Part shown: piece by piece, positions 22,278 to 30,352 of the stretch
Numbering within the stretch: the first letter of the stretch is position 1
Layout of the letters: the number at the start of each line of letters is the position of its first letter
From: Omnitrophica WOR_2 bacterium RIFCSPLOWO2_01_FULL_41_12
GTDB taxonomy: Bacteria; Omnitrophota; Gorgyraeia; Gygaellales; Profunditerraquicolaceae
Length of the DNA: 30,676 nucleotides
Direction of reading: 5' to 3'
Assembly: GCA_001805765.1 (NCBI GenBank)
Contig: MHGW01000042.1
Span: 1-30,676, forward strand
Program-made: the position numbers and the translations under genes
Notes under the pieces: generated by a model
Databases searched by the model: none
What the model saw: only the letters and a program-made list of their open reading frames with translations
Told to the model about the DNA's origin: nothing

Positions 22278-23429
22278 ATGGATTATTTGTTTAGCGAAGA
22301 ACAGAAGATGATTCAGGAATTAACGCGTAAGATTGCCGAAGATAAGGTGCGGCCAGTAGCAGCAAAATATGATACTACGCAGGAATTTCCCTGGGATGTC
22401 TTAAAGATTTTAGCCCAGTCAGACTTGTTTGCCATATTTGTGCCGACAGAATATGGCGGAACCGGCGGCGGGGTCTTAGATTTATGTATTGCTACCGAAG
22501 AATTATCCCGCGCCTGCGGCGGGATTGCGGTCTGCTATGCAGCTTCAGCTTTAGGCACATTTCCGATCGTTCTTTTTGGCACTGATGCACAGAAGAAAAA
22601 ATACCTTCCGGATTTAGCCAGCGGCAAGAAAATCGCCGCTTTTGGCATTACTGAACCAGAAGCAGGTTCAGATGCTTCAAGCATTAAAACTACCGCCGTA
22701 AAAAAAGGAGACCATTATATTTTGAACGGCACCAAACATTTTATTACTAATGGCGGCGAGGCGCAGGTTTATACTGTGATTGCCATGAGTGATAAAACTA
22801 AAGGCGCGCGGGGCGCCTCAGCATTTATTGTGGAAAAAGGTACGCCCGGATTTACCTTTGGCAAGAAAGAAGACAAATTAGGTATACGCGCTTCTGTAAC
22901 TTGCGAACTAGTCTTTACGGATTGTAAAGTTCCTGCAGAGAATCTACTCTCCAAAGAAGGAATGGGTTTTATTGTGACCATGAAGACCTTTGATATGTCG
23001 CGTCCGGGTGTGGCGGCGCAGGCAGTGGGTATTGCGCAAGGGGCATTAGATCTGGCCGTAAAATATGCCAAAGAGAGACATCAGTTTGGAAAATCTATCT
23101 CTAGTTTTCAAGGCATCCAATGGATGCTGGCAGATATGGCTACAAAAGTAGAGGCATCCCGGGCTTTAGTTTATGCGGTGGCTAAAATGATTGATAGCGG
23201 AAAGACCGGTGTAGCTAAAGAGTCAGCCATGGCTAAGTTGTTCGCCTCTGATACCGCCATGCAGGTGGCTACTGATGCCGTGCAAATTTTAGGCGGCTAT
23301 GGCTATATGAAGGATTACCCGGCAGAAAAATATATGCGCGATGCCAAGATTACCCAAATTTACGAAGGGACCAATCAAATCCAACGCAATATTATTGCCC
23401 TCCAGTTAATCAAACAAATGGCAAAATAA
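22278..23429 (+). CDS. Acyl-CoA dehydrogenase (butyryl-CoA dehydrogenase-like)
   Basis: An FAD enzyme oxidising short acyl-CoA or reducing enoyl-CoA. The family blocks are AFGITEPEAGSDASSIKTTA, HFITNGG, DKLGIRAS, RPGVAAQAVGIAQGALDLAV, RHQFGKSISSFQGIQWMLADM and ILGGYGYMKDYPAEKYMRDA. IYEGTNQIQR supplies the probable catalytic base Glu363. The length of 383 residues fits the butyryl/short-chain class. AAGGAG lies just before ATG 22278. It leads a three-gene set with etfB and a ferredoxin-fused etfA, the same arrangement as bcd-etfB-etfA or caffeyl-CoA reductase operons in anaerobes. The substrate cannot be told from sequence alone. Confidence 0.93.
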   Translation: MDYLFSEEQKMIQELTRKIAEDKVRPVAAKYDTTQEFPWDVLKILAQSDLFAIFVPTEYGGTGGGVLDLCIATEELSRACGGIAVCYAASALGTFPIVLFGTDAQKKKYLPDLASGKKIAAFGITEPEAGSDASSIKTTAVKKGDHYILNGTKHFITNGGEAQVYTVIAMSDKTKGARGASAFIVEKGTPGFTFGKKEDKLGIRASVTCELVFTDCKVPAENLLSKEGMGFIVTMKTFDMSRPGVAAQAVGIAQGALDLAVKYAKERHQFGKSISSFQGIQWMLADMATKVEASRALVYAVAKMIDSGKTGVAKESAMAKLFASDTAMQVATDAVQILGGYGYMKDYPAEKYMRDAKITQIYEGTNQIQRNIIALQLIKQMAK

Positions 23430-23439
23430 AAAATAAGAT

Positions 23440-24222
23440 ATGAATATTATCGTTTGTATAAAGCAGGTTCCGGAAACTACCGAAGTCAGGATTAATCCCG
23501 AAACTAATACCTTGATTCGCGAAGGGGTAAAATCCATGATCAATCCCTTTGATATGTACGCGATTGAAGAAGGGATAAGATTAAAGGAAAACCTAGGTGG
23601 TAAAACTACGGTTATTACTATGGGCCCACCTCAGGCAGAATCAGCCCTGCGTGACGCTATAGCCATGGGTATAGATGAGGCGATATTGCTTTCTGACCGC
23701 GCCTTTGCCGGCAGCGATACCTGGGCCACTAGTTATACCTTAGCCAAGGCCATTGAAAAAATAAAAGATTTTGACTTAGTCATCTGCGGTAAGCAGGCTT
23801 CAGACGGAGATACTGCTCAGGTTGGCCCGGGAATAGCCAGCCATCTTAATCTTCCTCAGGTAACTTATGTGAAAAAGATAGAAGAAATCAAAGAAAAAAC
23901 CTGCCGCGTGCAAAGAATGACCGAAGAAGGATACGAAATTATTCAGGCGCCCTTACCGGCGCTTTTAACTGTGGTCAAAGAAATTAATACCCCGCGCCTG
24001 CCTTCATTAAGGGGCATGATGCGCGCCAAACAGGCAAAGGTTTTGCACTGGATGACTAAAGACCTGGATTTAAATAGTGAATTTATTGGTTTAAATGGCT
24101 CGCCTACCCAAGTGGTAAAAATTTTTACCCCACCCCAGCGGCCATCCGGTAAGATGCTGCAAGGCGAACCGCAAGAAATAGCCGAAAAATTAGTGGAAAT
24201 AATAAAACCCGAACTACATTAA
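23440..24222 (+). CDS. etfB: Electron transfer flavoprotein beta subunit
   Basis: The smaller Etf subunit, docking with EtfA to pass electrons to or from the acyl-CoA dehydrogenase. MNIIVCIKQVPETTEVRI and NPFDMYAIEEGIRLKE open the protein, and LVICGKQASDGDTAQVGPGIA is the nucleotide-binding segment. PALLTVVKEINTPRLPSLRG is the conserved recognition-loop region that contacts the dehydrogenase. It is 260 residues, as usual. It starts 10 bases after the dehydrogenase stop without a clear Shine-Dalgarno, and is followed after 4 bases by etfA. Whether the pair bifurcates electrons depends on the second flavin in EtfB, which sequence reading by eye cannot settle. Confidence 0.93.
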   Translation: MNIIVCIKQVPETTEVRINPETNTLIREGVKSMINPFDMYAIEEGIRLKENLGGKTTVITMGPPQAESALRDAIAMGIDEAILLSDRAFAGSDTWATSYTLAKAIEKIKDFDLVICGKQASDGDTAQVGPGIASHLNLPQVTYVKKIEEIKEKTCRVQRMTEEGYEIIQAPLPALLTVVKEINTPRLPSLRGMMRAKQAKVLHWMTKDLDLNSEFIGLNGSPTQVVKIFTPPQRPSGKMLQGEPQEIAEKLVEIIKPELH

Positions 24223-24226
24223 AAAT

Positions 24227-25426
24227 ATGCCAATTGGAATCATCATAGAAAAATGCACCGGCTGCACCTTATGCATTAAGGTCTGCCCTTTTGACGCCAT
24301 ACGGATTATGGATAAAAAAGCGGTTTTGGACTTAGACAAATGCAATCTTTGCGGAGCCTGTGTTCCTGCCTGTAAATTTAAGGCCATTTTGCTTGAAAAA
24401 GAAGAGGCTAAAACTAAAGTTAATGTTAGTGATTATAAGGGAGTTTGGGTTTTTGCCGAGCAGAAAAAAGGCAAGGTTCAACCCGTGGCCTATGAATTAA
24501 TCGCTAAGGCTAGAGACTTGGCCGCTACGCTTGGTACAGAGGTGGCGGCAGTTTTATTAGGAGACCGCTTAGAAGAAGAAATTCAGGAATTAATCTGGCG
24601 CGGCGCAGATAAAGTTTATGTGGTGGAAAAAAGAGAACTGGCTAATTTTCAGGATGAGCCATACACCCATATCTTAGTGGAATTGATTAAAAAATATAAA
24701 CCCGAAATTGTTTTATGCGGAGCAACTTCTATTGGCCGTTCACTGATCTCGCGGGTAGCAGTGCAAATACGCGCTGGCTTAACTGCGGATTGCACGGGGT
24801 TAGATATTGACCCGCAAAAAAAGATTCTCCTGCAGACCCGCCCTGCTTTTGGCGGAAATATTATGGCCACCATTATCTCTCCGGATTATCGGCCGCAAAT
24901 GGCTACGGTCAGGCACAAGGTTTTTGCTGAATCTGTTTCGGATATGAAACGCAAAGGAAAAATTATCCGCGAGAATTTTGACAACGCATTACTTGCTAGC
25001 CACACCCAACTTCTGGATATTATAGATGAGATTGAGGCCACGGTTAATATGGCAGAAGCAGATATCATTGTTTCCGGAGGAAGAGGCATGCAGGCGCCGG
25101 AAAATTTTAAACTCATTAAAGATTTAGCCCAGGTTTTAGGCGCGGCAGTAGGCTCATCCCGCGCTGCAGTAGATAGCGGCTGGATGCCTTATTCGCATCA
25201 AGTAGGACAAACCGGCCGCACAGTCAGCCCAAAAATCTATATTGCATGCGGTATCTCCGGACAGATTCAACATTTAGTAGGAATGCAGTCGTCAAAAATT
25301 ATCATCGCCATCAACAAAGACCCTGATGCGCCCATCTTTAAAGTAGCAAATTATGGCGTAGTCGGCGACCTTTTTCAAATCCTGCCTTTACTCACCAGAA
25401 AATTCCAGGAAGTCCTAAAGAAGTAA
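24227..25426 (+). CDS. etfA: Electron transfer flavoprotein alpha subunit with 2x[4Fe-4S] domain
   Basis: A 399-residue EtfA with an N-terminal ferredoxin domain. Two complete cluster motifs are present: Cys10/13/16/20 (CTGCTLCIKVCP) and Cys39/42/45/49 (CNLCGACVPACK). From about residue 70 the EtfA body follows. Its C-terminal FAD domain has SRAAVDSGWMPYSHQVGQTG, YIACGISGQIQHLVGM and AINKDPDAPIFKVANYGVVGD, which bind the flavin. Ferredoxin-fused EtfA is known from caffeyl-CoA reductase (CarE) and bifurcating lactate dehydrogenase systems, so ferredoxin is a likely partner here. It is the last gene before a 150-base spacer with its own promoter. Confidence 0.94.
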   Translation: MPIGIIIEKCTGCTLCIKVCPFDAIRIMDKKAVLDLDKCNLCGACVPACKFKAILLEKEEAKTKVNVSDYKGVWVFAEQKKGKVQPVAYELIAKARDLAATLGTEVAAVLLGDRLEEEIQELIWRGADKVYVVEKRELANFQDEPYTHILVELIKKYKPEIVLCGATSIGRSLISRVAVQIRAGLTADCTGLDIDPQKKILLQTRPAFGGNIMATIISPDYRPQMATVRHKVFAESVSDMKRKGKIIRENFDNALLASHTQLLDIIDEIEATVNMAEADIIVSGGRGMQAPENFKLIKDLAQVLGAAVGSSRAAVDSGWMPYSHQVGQTGRTVSPKIYIACGISGQIQHLVGMQSSKIIIAINKDPDAPIFKVANYGVVGDLFQILPLLTRKFQEVLKK

Positions 25427-25431
25427 TTCAC

Positions 25432-25459
25432 GTAAATTTTCTCGACGGGTAAAATTTAC
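25432..25459 (+). other. AT-rich hairpin after etfA
   Basis: GTAAATTTT (25432-25440) pairs perfectly with AAAATTTAC (25451-25459) around a 10-base loop, starting 5 bases after the etfA stop, with ATCTTTT following. It could end the long upstream transcript, but the stem is AT-rich and the T-run short, so it is a weak terminator candidate or an operator-like site. Confidence 0.45.
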
Positions 25460-25487
25460 ATCTTTTAGCAATTATTTTATTCTAATT

Positions 25488-25499
25488 ACATATATATGT
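25488..25499 (+). promoter_or_regulatory. Palindrome upstream of the smc promoter
   Basis: ACATATATATGT is a perfect 12-base palindrome ending 21 bases before the -35 box. It could be an operator, perhaps for the helix-turn-helix protein just downstream, but alternating AT sequence produces such palindromes easily. Confidence 0.3.
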
Positions 25500-25520
25500 T
25501 AAAGAATGTAAAGATTTTCC

Positions 25521-25549
25521 TTGACAAATTTGAGTTTACTATTTATAAT
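25521..25549 (+). promoter_or_regulatory. Consensus sigma-70 promoter for HTH-smc
   Basis: TTGACA (25521-25526) and TATAAT (25544-25549) are exact consensus boxes separated by the ideal 17 bases. Transcription would start near 25556, leaving a 20-base leader with AAGGAG before ATG 25577. It is the best promoter visible in the window and marks a new transcription unit after the long etfA-ending gene run. Confidence 0.9.
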
Positions 25550-25576
25550 TGAACCAATAAGTTAAGGAGAAACTTT

Positions 25577-25759
25577 ATGGCAAACGGCACATTAATGACG
25601 ATTGATGAATTAGCAGGATATCTTAAAGTTACACGTCGGACTATTTATGAATGGCTGAAAAACAATAAGATTCCCGCGCTGAAACTCGTTGGCCAGTGGC
25701 GGTTTAGAAAAGATAGAATTGATGCCTGGCTTGAGAAAGGAGCCCATTATGTATCTTAA
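25577..25759 (+). CDS. Small excisionase-type helix-turn-helix protein
   Basis: A 60-residue DNA-binding protein of the MerR-like, excisionase/BldC-type group. MTIDELAGYLKVTRRTIYEW is the winged-helix core and NKIPALKLVGQWRFRKDRID the wing and second helix, closing with AWLEKG. There is nothing else in the protein, so it binds DNA without a sensor or integrase domain. No recombinase is nearby, so a phage-excision role is unlikely; a small regulator is more probable. AAGGAG lies 7-8 bases upstream of the ATG. Its last 11 bases overlap the smc start, so the two are translationally coupled from one promoter. Whether it regulates its own operon is open. Confidence 0.88.
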   Translation: MANGTLMTIDELAGYLKVTRRTIYEWLKNNKIPALKLVGQWRFRKDRIDAWLEKGAHYVS

Positions 25760-28700
25760 GAAATTAGAACTCATTGGTTTTAAATCTTTCCTGGATAAGA
25801 CCATCCTTCATTTTGAGCCGGGGATAACCGCCGTAGTTGGCCCGAATGGATGCGGAAAATCCAATATCTTTGATTCCATGCGCTGGGTATTAGGCGAACA
25901 GTCAGTAAAGGCACTGAGGGGCTCAGAGATGCAGGATGTGATTTTTAACGGCACTGATATTAAGGAACCCTTGAGCATGGCTGAGGTGAGTTTGACCTTT
26001 GATAACTCCCATAAATTTTTTAATGTGCCACAGGATGAAGTGACCGTTACCCGCAGGATTTTTCGTTCCAGCGAAAGCGAGTACCTCCTGAATAAGACCC
26101 AGGTCAGGCTAAAAGATATTTTAGATTTAATGATGGGTACCGGCATTGGCGCCGAGAGTTATTCTCTGGTAGAACAGGGCAAGATCGATTTAGTCTTAAG
26201 TTCCAGGCCCGAAGAGAGGCGTTTAGTCTTTGATGAGGCCTCCGGCATTACCAAGTATAAGGCGCAGAAAAAAGAGGCGCTTAGGAAATTAGAAGAGACA
26301 GAGCAGAATTTACTCCGGGTCAATGATATTATCACCGAGGTAAAACGCCAGATCGGCCATTTAGAGCGCCAGGCAAATAAGGCGCGTAGGTACAAAGAGG
26401 TATTTGAAGAGCTTAAAAGCAAAGAGATAAATTTATCCTCTTTACAAAAAACATTACTGGAGAAAGAAAAGAATGAAATTATCGATAATTTAAGCCAATT
26501 GCAATCTAAAGAAGCAGGCCTGCTGAGTATTATTGCCGAGCAGGAAGCAAAGATTAGCGGCAGAAAGGAAGAAATAGAAACGCTGGAAGATAATATTCTG
26601 CAGATCAAGAATGAGATATTGAACCTGGATAATCTGGCGATAAGAAATAAAGAGCACATCGGCTTAAATGAAGAAAGGCTTAAGGAATTAGAGGGCGCTA
26701 AAAACTATCTTCAAGCGCAGATGGAACAGGCAAAGAACAGGCTCGTATTAGATGAGGAAAAGTTAGGCAAAATACAAAACGAATATAACGGTATAAATAA
26801 AAATATTCAGGATAAGTCAGAAAGCCTAAAAGTTAAAGAAGCAGAACTCAGTAACCTCAGCCAGGCAATCAAGTCTTCATTAGAGAATATTGCGCAGGCC
26901 AAGAGAAAAATTTTAGACTTAGTGGCACAAATTGCCCACAGCAGGAATGAATTTAATGATGCCCAGGCAAAACAGCAGATTTCTGCTGCGCGCAAAAGAA
27001 GGCTGGAATTGGAAAAGGCGAAGGTAAAGGAAGAAAAGGCGCAGTCTGAAAATTATCTTAACTCTATCGCGCAGGAATTAAGTGCGTTGGAGAAAGACTT
27101 TCAGGATCTGGACCTAAAAATAACTAATTTAAAAAGCGAACTGGATAATGAGGGCTTGTCTTTAAATGCGCTGAATGCAGATTTGCAGAATTTAGCAGCC
27201 CGTAGCTTAACCTTAGAATCCCAAAAGGAATTCATCGAGAAATTAAAAACCAGATATGAAGGCATAGATGAATCTATGAATGCTACCATATTTTTAGATA
27301 AACTGCCTAAGGAGAAGTTAACCGGGTTGGTGGTAAAAATAAAATCTATTGATGAAAAGAGCCAGAAATTATCCGGCGAGGCAAAGCCCATTGAATTGGA
27401 TATACAAAAAATAGATGAGAAAATAAGGGAATTAAGGTTGAGTATAGCGGATTTAACCCAGAAAAAAACAGCCAGACAAGGACGCATTCAAGAATTAAAT
27501 AATTCTATCGGGCAATTACAGCAAGACTTGCGTAATCAAGAACTGGCCTTGGCGAATAAAAAAAGCCAGCATCAGACTAGCCAAGAACAATGCCATAAAA
27601 TCAAAGAGGAACAAGACTTGGTGAACTTGGAATTAGAGGATACCGAAAAAGACCTATCTATATGGGATGAGCAGTTAGCCCGCCTTAAAATATCATTAGC
27701 GGAGTTAGAGAAAGAGCAAAAGACCAGCGAAGATTTAATCAATAGCGCACAAAATAATATTGCCCAGAACGCTAACCTCAAGGAAAGAACCCTGGTATTG
27801 ATTACCCAGACTAGGACCGAGATAGAGGCATTGGTTAAGCGGGTGGCTTCAGATGAGGCCACCATAAAAATATGGGAAGATACTTTTCGGCAGGATAAAG
27901 AAGGCTTGTTAAATTTTGAAACACAACTTAAAGAAAATCTGGATAAAAAAGAGCTCTTACAGATTGAGATAAAAGATTTGGAGGATAAAACAGAAGAAGC
28001 AGGTAAGCTGGCTCAGGAAAAAGAGGGATTATTAAAAATAACTCAAGGTAAATATCAGGAAATCTCTCGGACTTCAAGTGATGTAATTCAAAGCCTAGAA
28101 TTAGAAAAAAAAGAGCTGGATGCGATGAAAGACAAATTATATGAACTGCAGATGCAGAGTAAAGATGTAGAATTTAAGGCCACCAGTATAAGGAACAGAA
28201 TTTTACAGATTTATAAAATAGATTTGGATACCCTGGAAGAACAGATTCTTAGCGCAGGAACGGATGAAAATAATTTGGCTCAAGACATACAAAGCTTAAA
28301 AGAAAAATTAGATTCTTATGGCAGCGTGAATCTGGTAGCGATTGAAGAATACGATGAATTAAAGAAACGTTATGATTTTCTCATCCAGCAGCAGAATGAC
28401 CTTTTTTTAGGCAAAGAATCATTGCATGAGGCCATACTAAAAATTAACCGCACCACCAAAAAGATGTTTCTGGATACCTTCGAGCGCATCCGCGCAGAAT
28501 TCCGGAATTACTTTAAATTGCTTTTTAACGGAGGAGATGCCCAGCTTTTCTTGATTGACGAGCAGGACCCCTTAGAATCCGGGATCGAGATCATCTGCCG
28601 GCCTCCGGGGAAAAAATTACAAAACGTGCTTTTACTTTCCGGAGGGGAAAAGGCGCTTTCGGCCATAGCGTTGATATTCGCCATATTTAAAGTCAAGCCA

Positions 28701-28961
28701 TCGCCATTTTGCGTATTAGATGAGATAGACGCGGCATTAGATGAGGCAAACGTAGATAGATTCGGCAGGCTGCTGCAGGAATTCGCCAAAGGTTCTCAGT
28801 TTATTGTGATTACCCATAATAAAAGGACGATCAATAATGCTGATGTGATGTATGGAATCACCATGCAGGAATCCGGCGTTTCTAAGATTGTCTCGGTAAA
28901 ATTTGCCAAGGAAGAGTTACCAGAGAATAATAAAGAACCCCTGGTTGCAGAACCGGTTTAA
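25749..28961 (+). CDS. smc: SMC chromosome-segregation ATPase with reduced hinge
   Basis: The head and coiled-coil ATPase that loads on DNA and organises the chromosome with ScpA/ScpB. Walker A is GPNGCGKS (31-38), the ABC signature is LSGGEK (963-968) and Walker B is VLDEIDAALDEANVDRF (Asp991, Glu992). Long coiled coils run from about 165 to 500 and 550 to 880. Between them, after RYEG (502-505), only some 45 residues are not coiled coil. The usual SMC hinge (over 100 residues, with conserved glycines) cannot be seen, and there is no CxxC zinc hook as in Rad50. At 1070 residues the protein is shorter than the roughly 1170-1190 of typical bacterial SMCs, consistent with the loss. ATG 25749 has AAAGGAG 6 bases upstream and gives the canonical MYLKKLELIGFKSF start. 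Confidence 0.93.
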   Translation: MYLKKLELIGFKSFLDKTILHFEPGITAVVGPNGCGKSNIFDSMRWVLGEQSVKALRGSEMQDVIFNGTDIKEPLSMAEVSLTFDNSHKFFNVPQDEVTVTRRIFRSSESEYLLNKTQVRLKDILDLMMGTGIGAESYSLVEQGKIDLVLSSRPEERRLVFDEASGITKYKAQKKEALRKLEETEQNLLRVNDIITEVKRQIGHLERQANKARRYKEVFEELKSKEINLSSLQKTLLEKEKNEIIDNLSQLQSKEAGLLSIIAEQEAKISGRKEEIETLEDNILQIKNEILNLDNLAIRNKEHIGLNEERLKELEGAKNYLQAQMEQAKNRLVLDEEKLGKIQNEYNGINKNIQDKSESLKVKEAELSNLSQAIKSSLENIAQAKRKILDLVAQIAHSRNEFNDAQAKQQISAARKRRLELEKAKVKEEKAQSENYLNSIAQELSALEKDFQDLDLKITNLKSELDNEGLSLNALNADLQNLAARSLTLESQKEFIEKLKTRYEGIDESMNATIFLDKLPKEKLTGLVVKIKSIDEKSQKLSGEAKPIELDIQKIDEKIRELRLSIADLTQKKTARQGRIQELNNSIGQLQQDLRNQELALANKKSQHQTSQEQCHKIKEEQDLVNLELEDTEKDLSIWDEQLARLKISLAELEKEQKTSEDLINSAQNNIAQNANLKERTLVLITQTRTEIEALVKRVASDEATIKIWEDTFRQDKEGLLNFETQLKENLDKKELLQIEIKDLEDKTEEAGKLAQEKEGLLKITQGKYQEISRTSSDVIQSLELEKKELDAMKDKLYELQMQSKDVEFKATSIRNRILQIYKIDLDTLEEQILSAGTDENNLAQDIQSLKEKLDSYGSVNLVAIEEYDELKKRYDFLIQQQNDLFLGKESLHEAILKINRTTKKMFLDTFERIRAEFRNYFKLLFNGGDAQLFLIDEQDPLESGIEIICRPPGKKLQNVLLLSGGEKALSAIALIFAIFKVKPSPFCVLDEIDAALDEANVDRFGRLLQEFAKGSQFIVITHNKRTINNADVMYGITMQESGVSKIVSVKFAKEELPENNKEPLVAEPV

Positions 28962-28964
28962 TAA

Positions 28965-30137
28965 TTAACAACAAGTGCTGTTTTTACCCTTGCTCTTGGC
29001 TTGATAAAGTGCTTTGTCAGAAGCCAAAATAAGCTGGGAAGGCGAAGAACCGTCTTTAGGAAAGGAAGACACTCCTAAACTGGCGGTTAATTGTTGGGAA
29101 GGTAAAATTTCTTTGTGGCTAAAGGGATGTTTCAGGATACGCTCTCTTAAGCGCTCGGCAATTACAAATGTTTCGTTTTTATCTGTCTGTGGCAGTATTA
29201 TCGTAAATTCCTCCCCGCCATAACGGCAGACATAATCCATTTTCCGCGACTGATTTTTAAGAATCACCGCCAATTCCTTTAAAATGTTATCTCCTGCCTG
29301 ATGGCCCAGCGCGTCATTATAAACCTTAAAGTCATCAATATCTAACATGATCAGGCTTAAAGGCAAAGAGCCAGCTTTGGCTTTCTCAATTTCTACCTGT
29401 AGGATGTATTGAAAATAACCGTGATTCCAGAGTTCGGTGAGCGAATCGGAGTGCGCGCGCATCACTGTTCTTTCGTAAAGTTGCGAATTTTCTATAGCCA
29501 GGCCTGCCTGGTTAGCCAGCATGATTAACATTCTGATATCATCCTTAGTAATGGGTTCTTTGGTAATAAAGTTATCCGCTAAGATTAATCCGTTTACTTT
29601 ATCTTTTGCTTTTAAAGGCACGACAATCAGTTCATCGGTCTTCAGTATTTGGAGCACCGGGTCATGGGCGTAATTTTGGATAGTTTCTCCGGTTAAATGT
29701 AAAGGCATTCCATCCAATACACCTAAGGCAAGTATTCCTCCGCTTTGCTCTCGTAGAGGAATTTTTAGCCGTTTTATTTGTGGGTTAAAGCCGGATTCAG
29801 TAACATCATTAGCGCTACCGGATATTTTATAGGCATTGATCAGGTCTTCCAGGTCCATTTTATCGGCTTCAATCTGCGACCAGATGCGATTGGCTTCTTC
29901 TCCGGTTTCCGGTCCAATACCCATTTTTCCTTCAATCAGGCCGTCTTTTTCATTGACTAAAAAGAGCAGGGCCCGGTTAAAACCCAGTCCGATATGCGCG
30001 GTCACTCCGGTAAGGATGATGTATAAAATCTCGTCTAATTTCAGGGTGGTGCGCATGGCATTGGAGATCTCATAGAGTATGCCCAATTCCATCTTAGTGC
30101 GCTCCAACTCTTCCTTAGTCTTGGTTATCTCTTCCAT
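28965..30137 (-). CDS. GAF-GGDEF diguanylate cyclase
   Basis: It probably makes c-di-GMP from two GTP. After a short N-terminal coiled coil, a GAF sensor domain spans about 20-225 (LYEISNAMRTTLKLDEILY to NQAGLAIENSQLYE). The GGDEF domain follows from 231: DSLTELWNHGYF, SLIMLDIDDFKVYND, and the active-site GGEEF at 307-311. An RxxD inhibitory site (RKMD, 298-301) lies five residues before it, so product inhibition is expected. No membrane segment is seen, so it is cytoplasmic. It converges on smc with only three bases between the stop codons and no terminator. A promoter is visible upstream (30179-30207). It is a natural partner for the two PilZ proteins at 1021 and 2674. Confidence 0.94.
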   Translation of the reverse strand: MEEITKTKEELERTKMELGILYEISNAMRTTLKLDEILYIILTGVTAHIGLGFNRALLFLVNEKDGLIEGKMGIGPETGEEANRIWSQIEADKMDLEDLINAYKISGSANDVTESGFNPQIKRLKIPLREQSGGILALGVLDGMPLHLTGETIQNYAHDPVLQILKTDELIVVPLKAKDKVNGLILADNFITKEPITKDDIRMLIMLANQAGLAIENSQLYERTVMRAHSDSLTELWNHGYFQYILQVEIEKAKAGSLPLSLIMLDIDDFKVYNDALGHQAGDNILKELAVILKNQSRKMDYVCRYGGEEFTIILPQTDKNETFVIAERLRERILKHPFSHKEILPSQQLTASLGVSSFPKDGSSPSQLILASDKALYQAKSKGKNSTCC

Positions 30138-30178
30138 TTATGCCGTTTTAACAAACTCCATAACTTGTGGTTTCACTA

Positions 30179-30207
30179 AAGATATCATATTTTAAAGCCC
30201 CTGTCAA
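30179..30207 (-). promoter_or_regulatory. Sigma-70 promoter of the diguanylate cyclase
   Basis: On the minus strand TTGACA (complement of 30202-30207) and TATCTT (complement of 30179-30184) are separated by 17 bases. The -35 box is exact and the -10 box has TATCTT for TATAAT. The start codon lies about 40 bases downstream of the -10 box. Apart from this promoter and the terminator below, I see nothing in 30138-30352. Confidence 0.75.
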
Positions 30208-30292
30208 CCCCCTTAGAAATGCCAGTTTTTAATCAGAGGATTGCTTATTTAAACAGCCAGTAATAATTTTATTTTCTGGAAGGACATATTAT

Positions 30293-30326
30293 AAAAAGAG
30301 GGAAGGAAAACTCCTTCCCTCTTTTT
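30293..30326 (-). terminator. Rho-independent terminator of the pilin gene
   Basis: AAAAAGAGGGAAGGA (30293-30307) pairs perfectly with TCCTTCCCTCTTTTT (30312-30326) around a 4-base loop. It lies about 26 bases beyond the pilin stop codon on the minus strand, where the stem is followed by TTTTTAT. The A- and T-runs on both sides make it able to work in both directions. Confidence 0.88.
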
Positions 30327-30352
30327 TCTGAGAGTAGATAAAAATAGTGAGG

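Noticed and set aside
25689..25748. Longer N-terminus for SMC
   Set aside because: The extra residues would lie within the HTH gene in another frame and do not match SMC; ATG 25749 has a good Shine-Dalgarno and the canonical SMC start.
25577..25759. Phage excisionase, suggesting a prophage border
   Set aside because: No integrase, att repeat or phage gene is near; the gene is coupled to smc, so a chromosomal regulator is more likely.
27250..27420. Frameshift or assembly break explaining the short SMC hinge
   Set aside because: The frame is open throughout and coiled-coil composition resumes cleanly on both sides; an in-frame deletion cannot be excluded but no break is visible.
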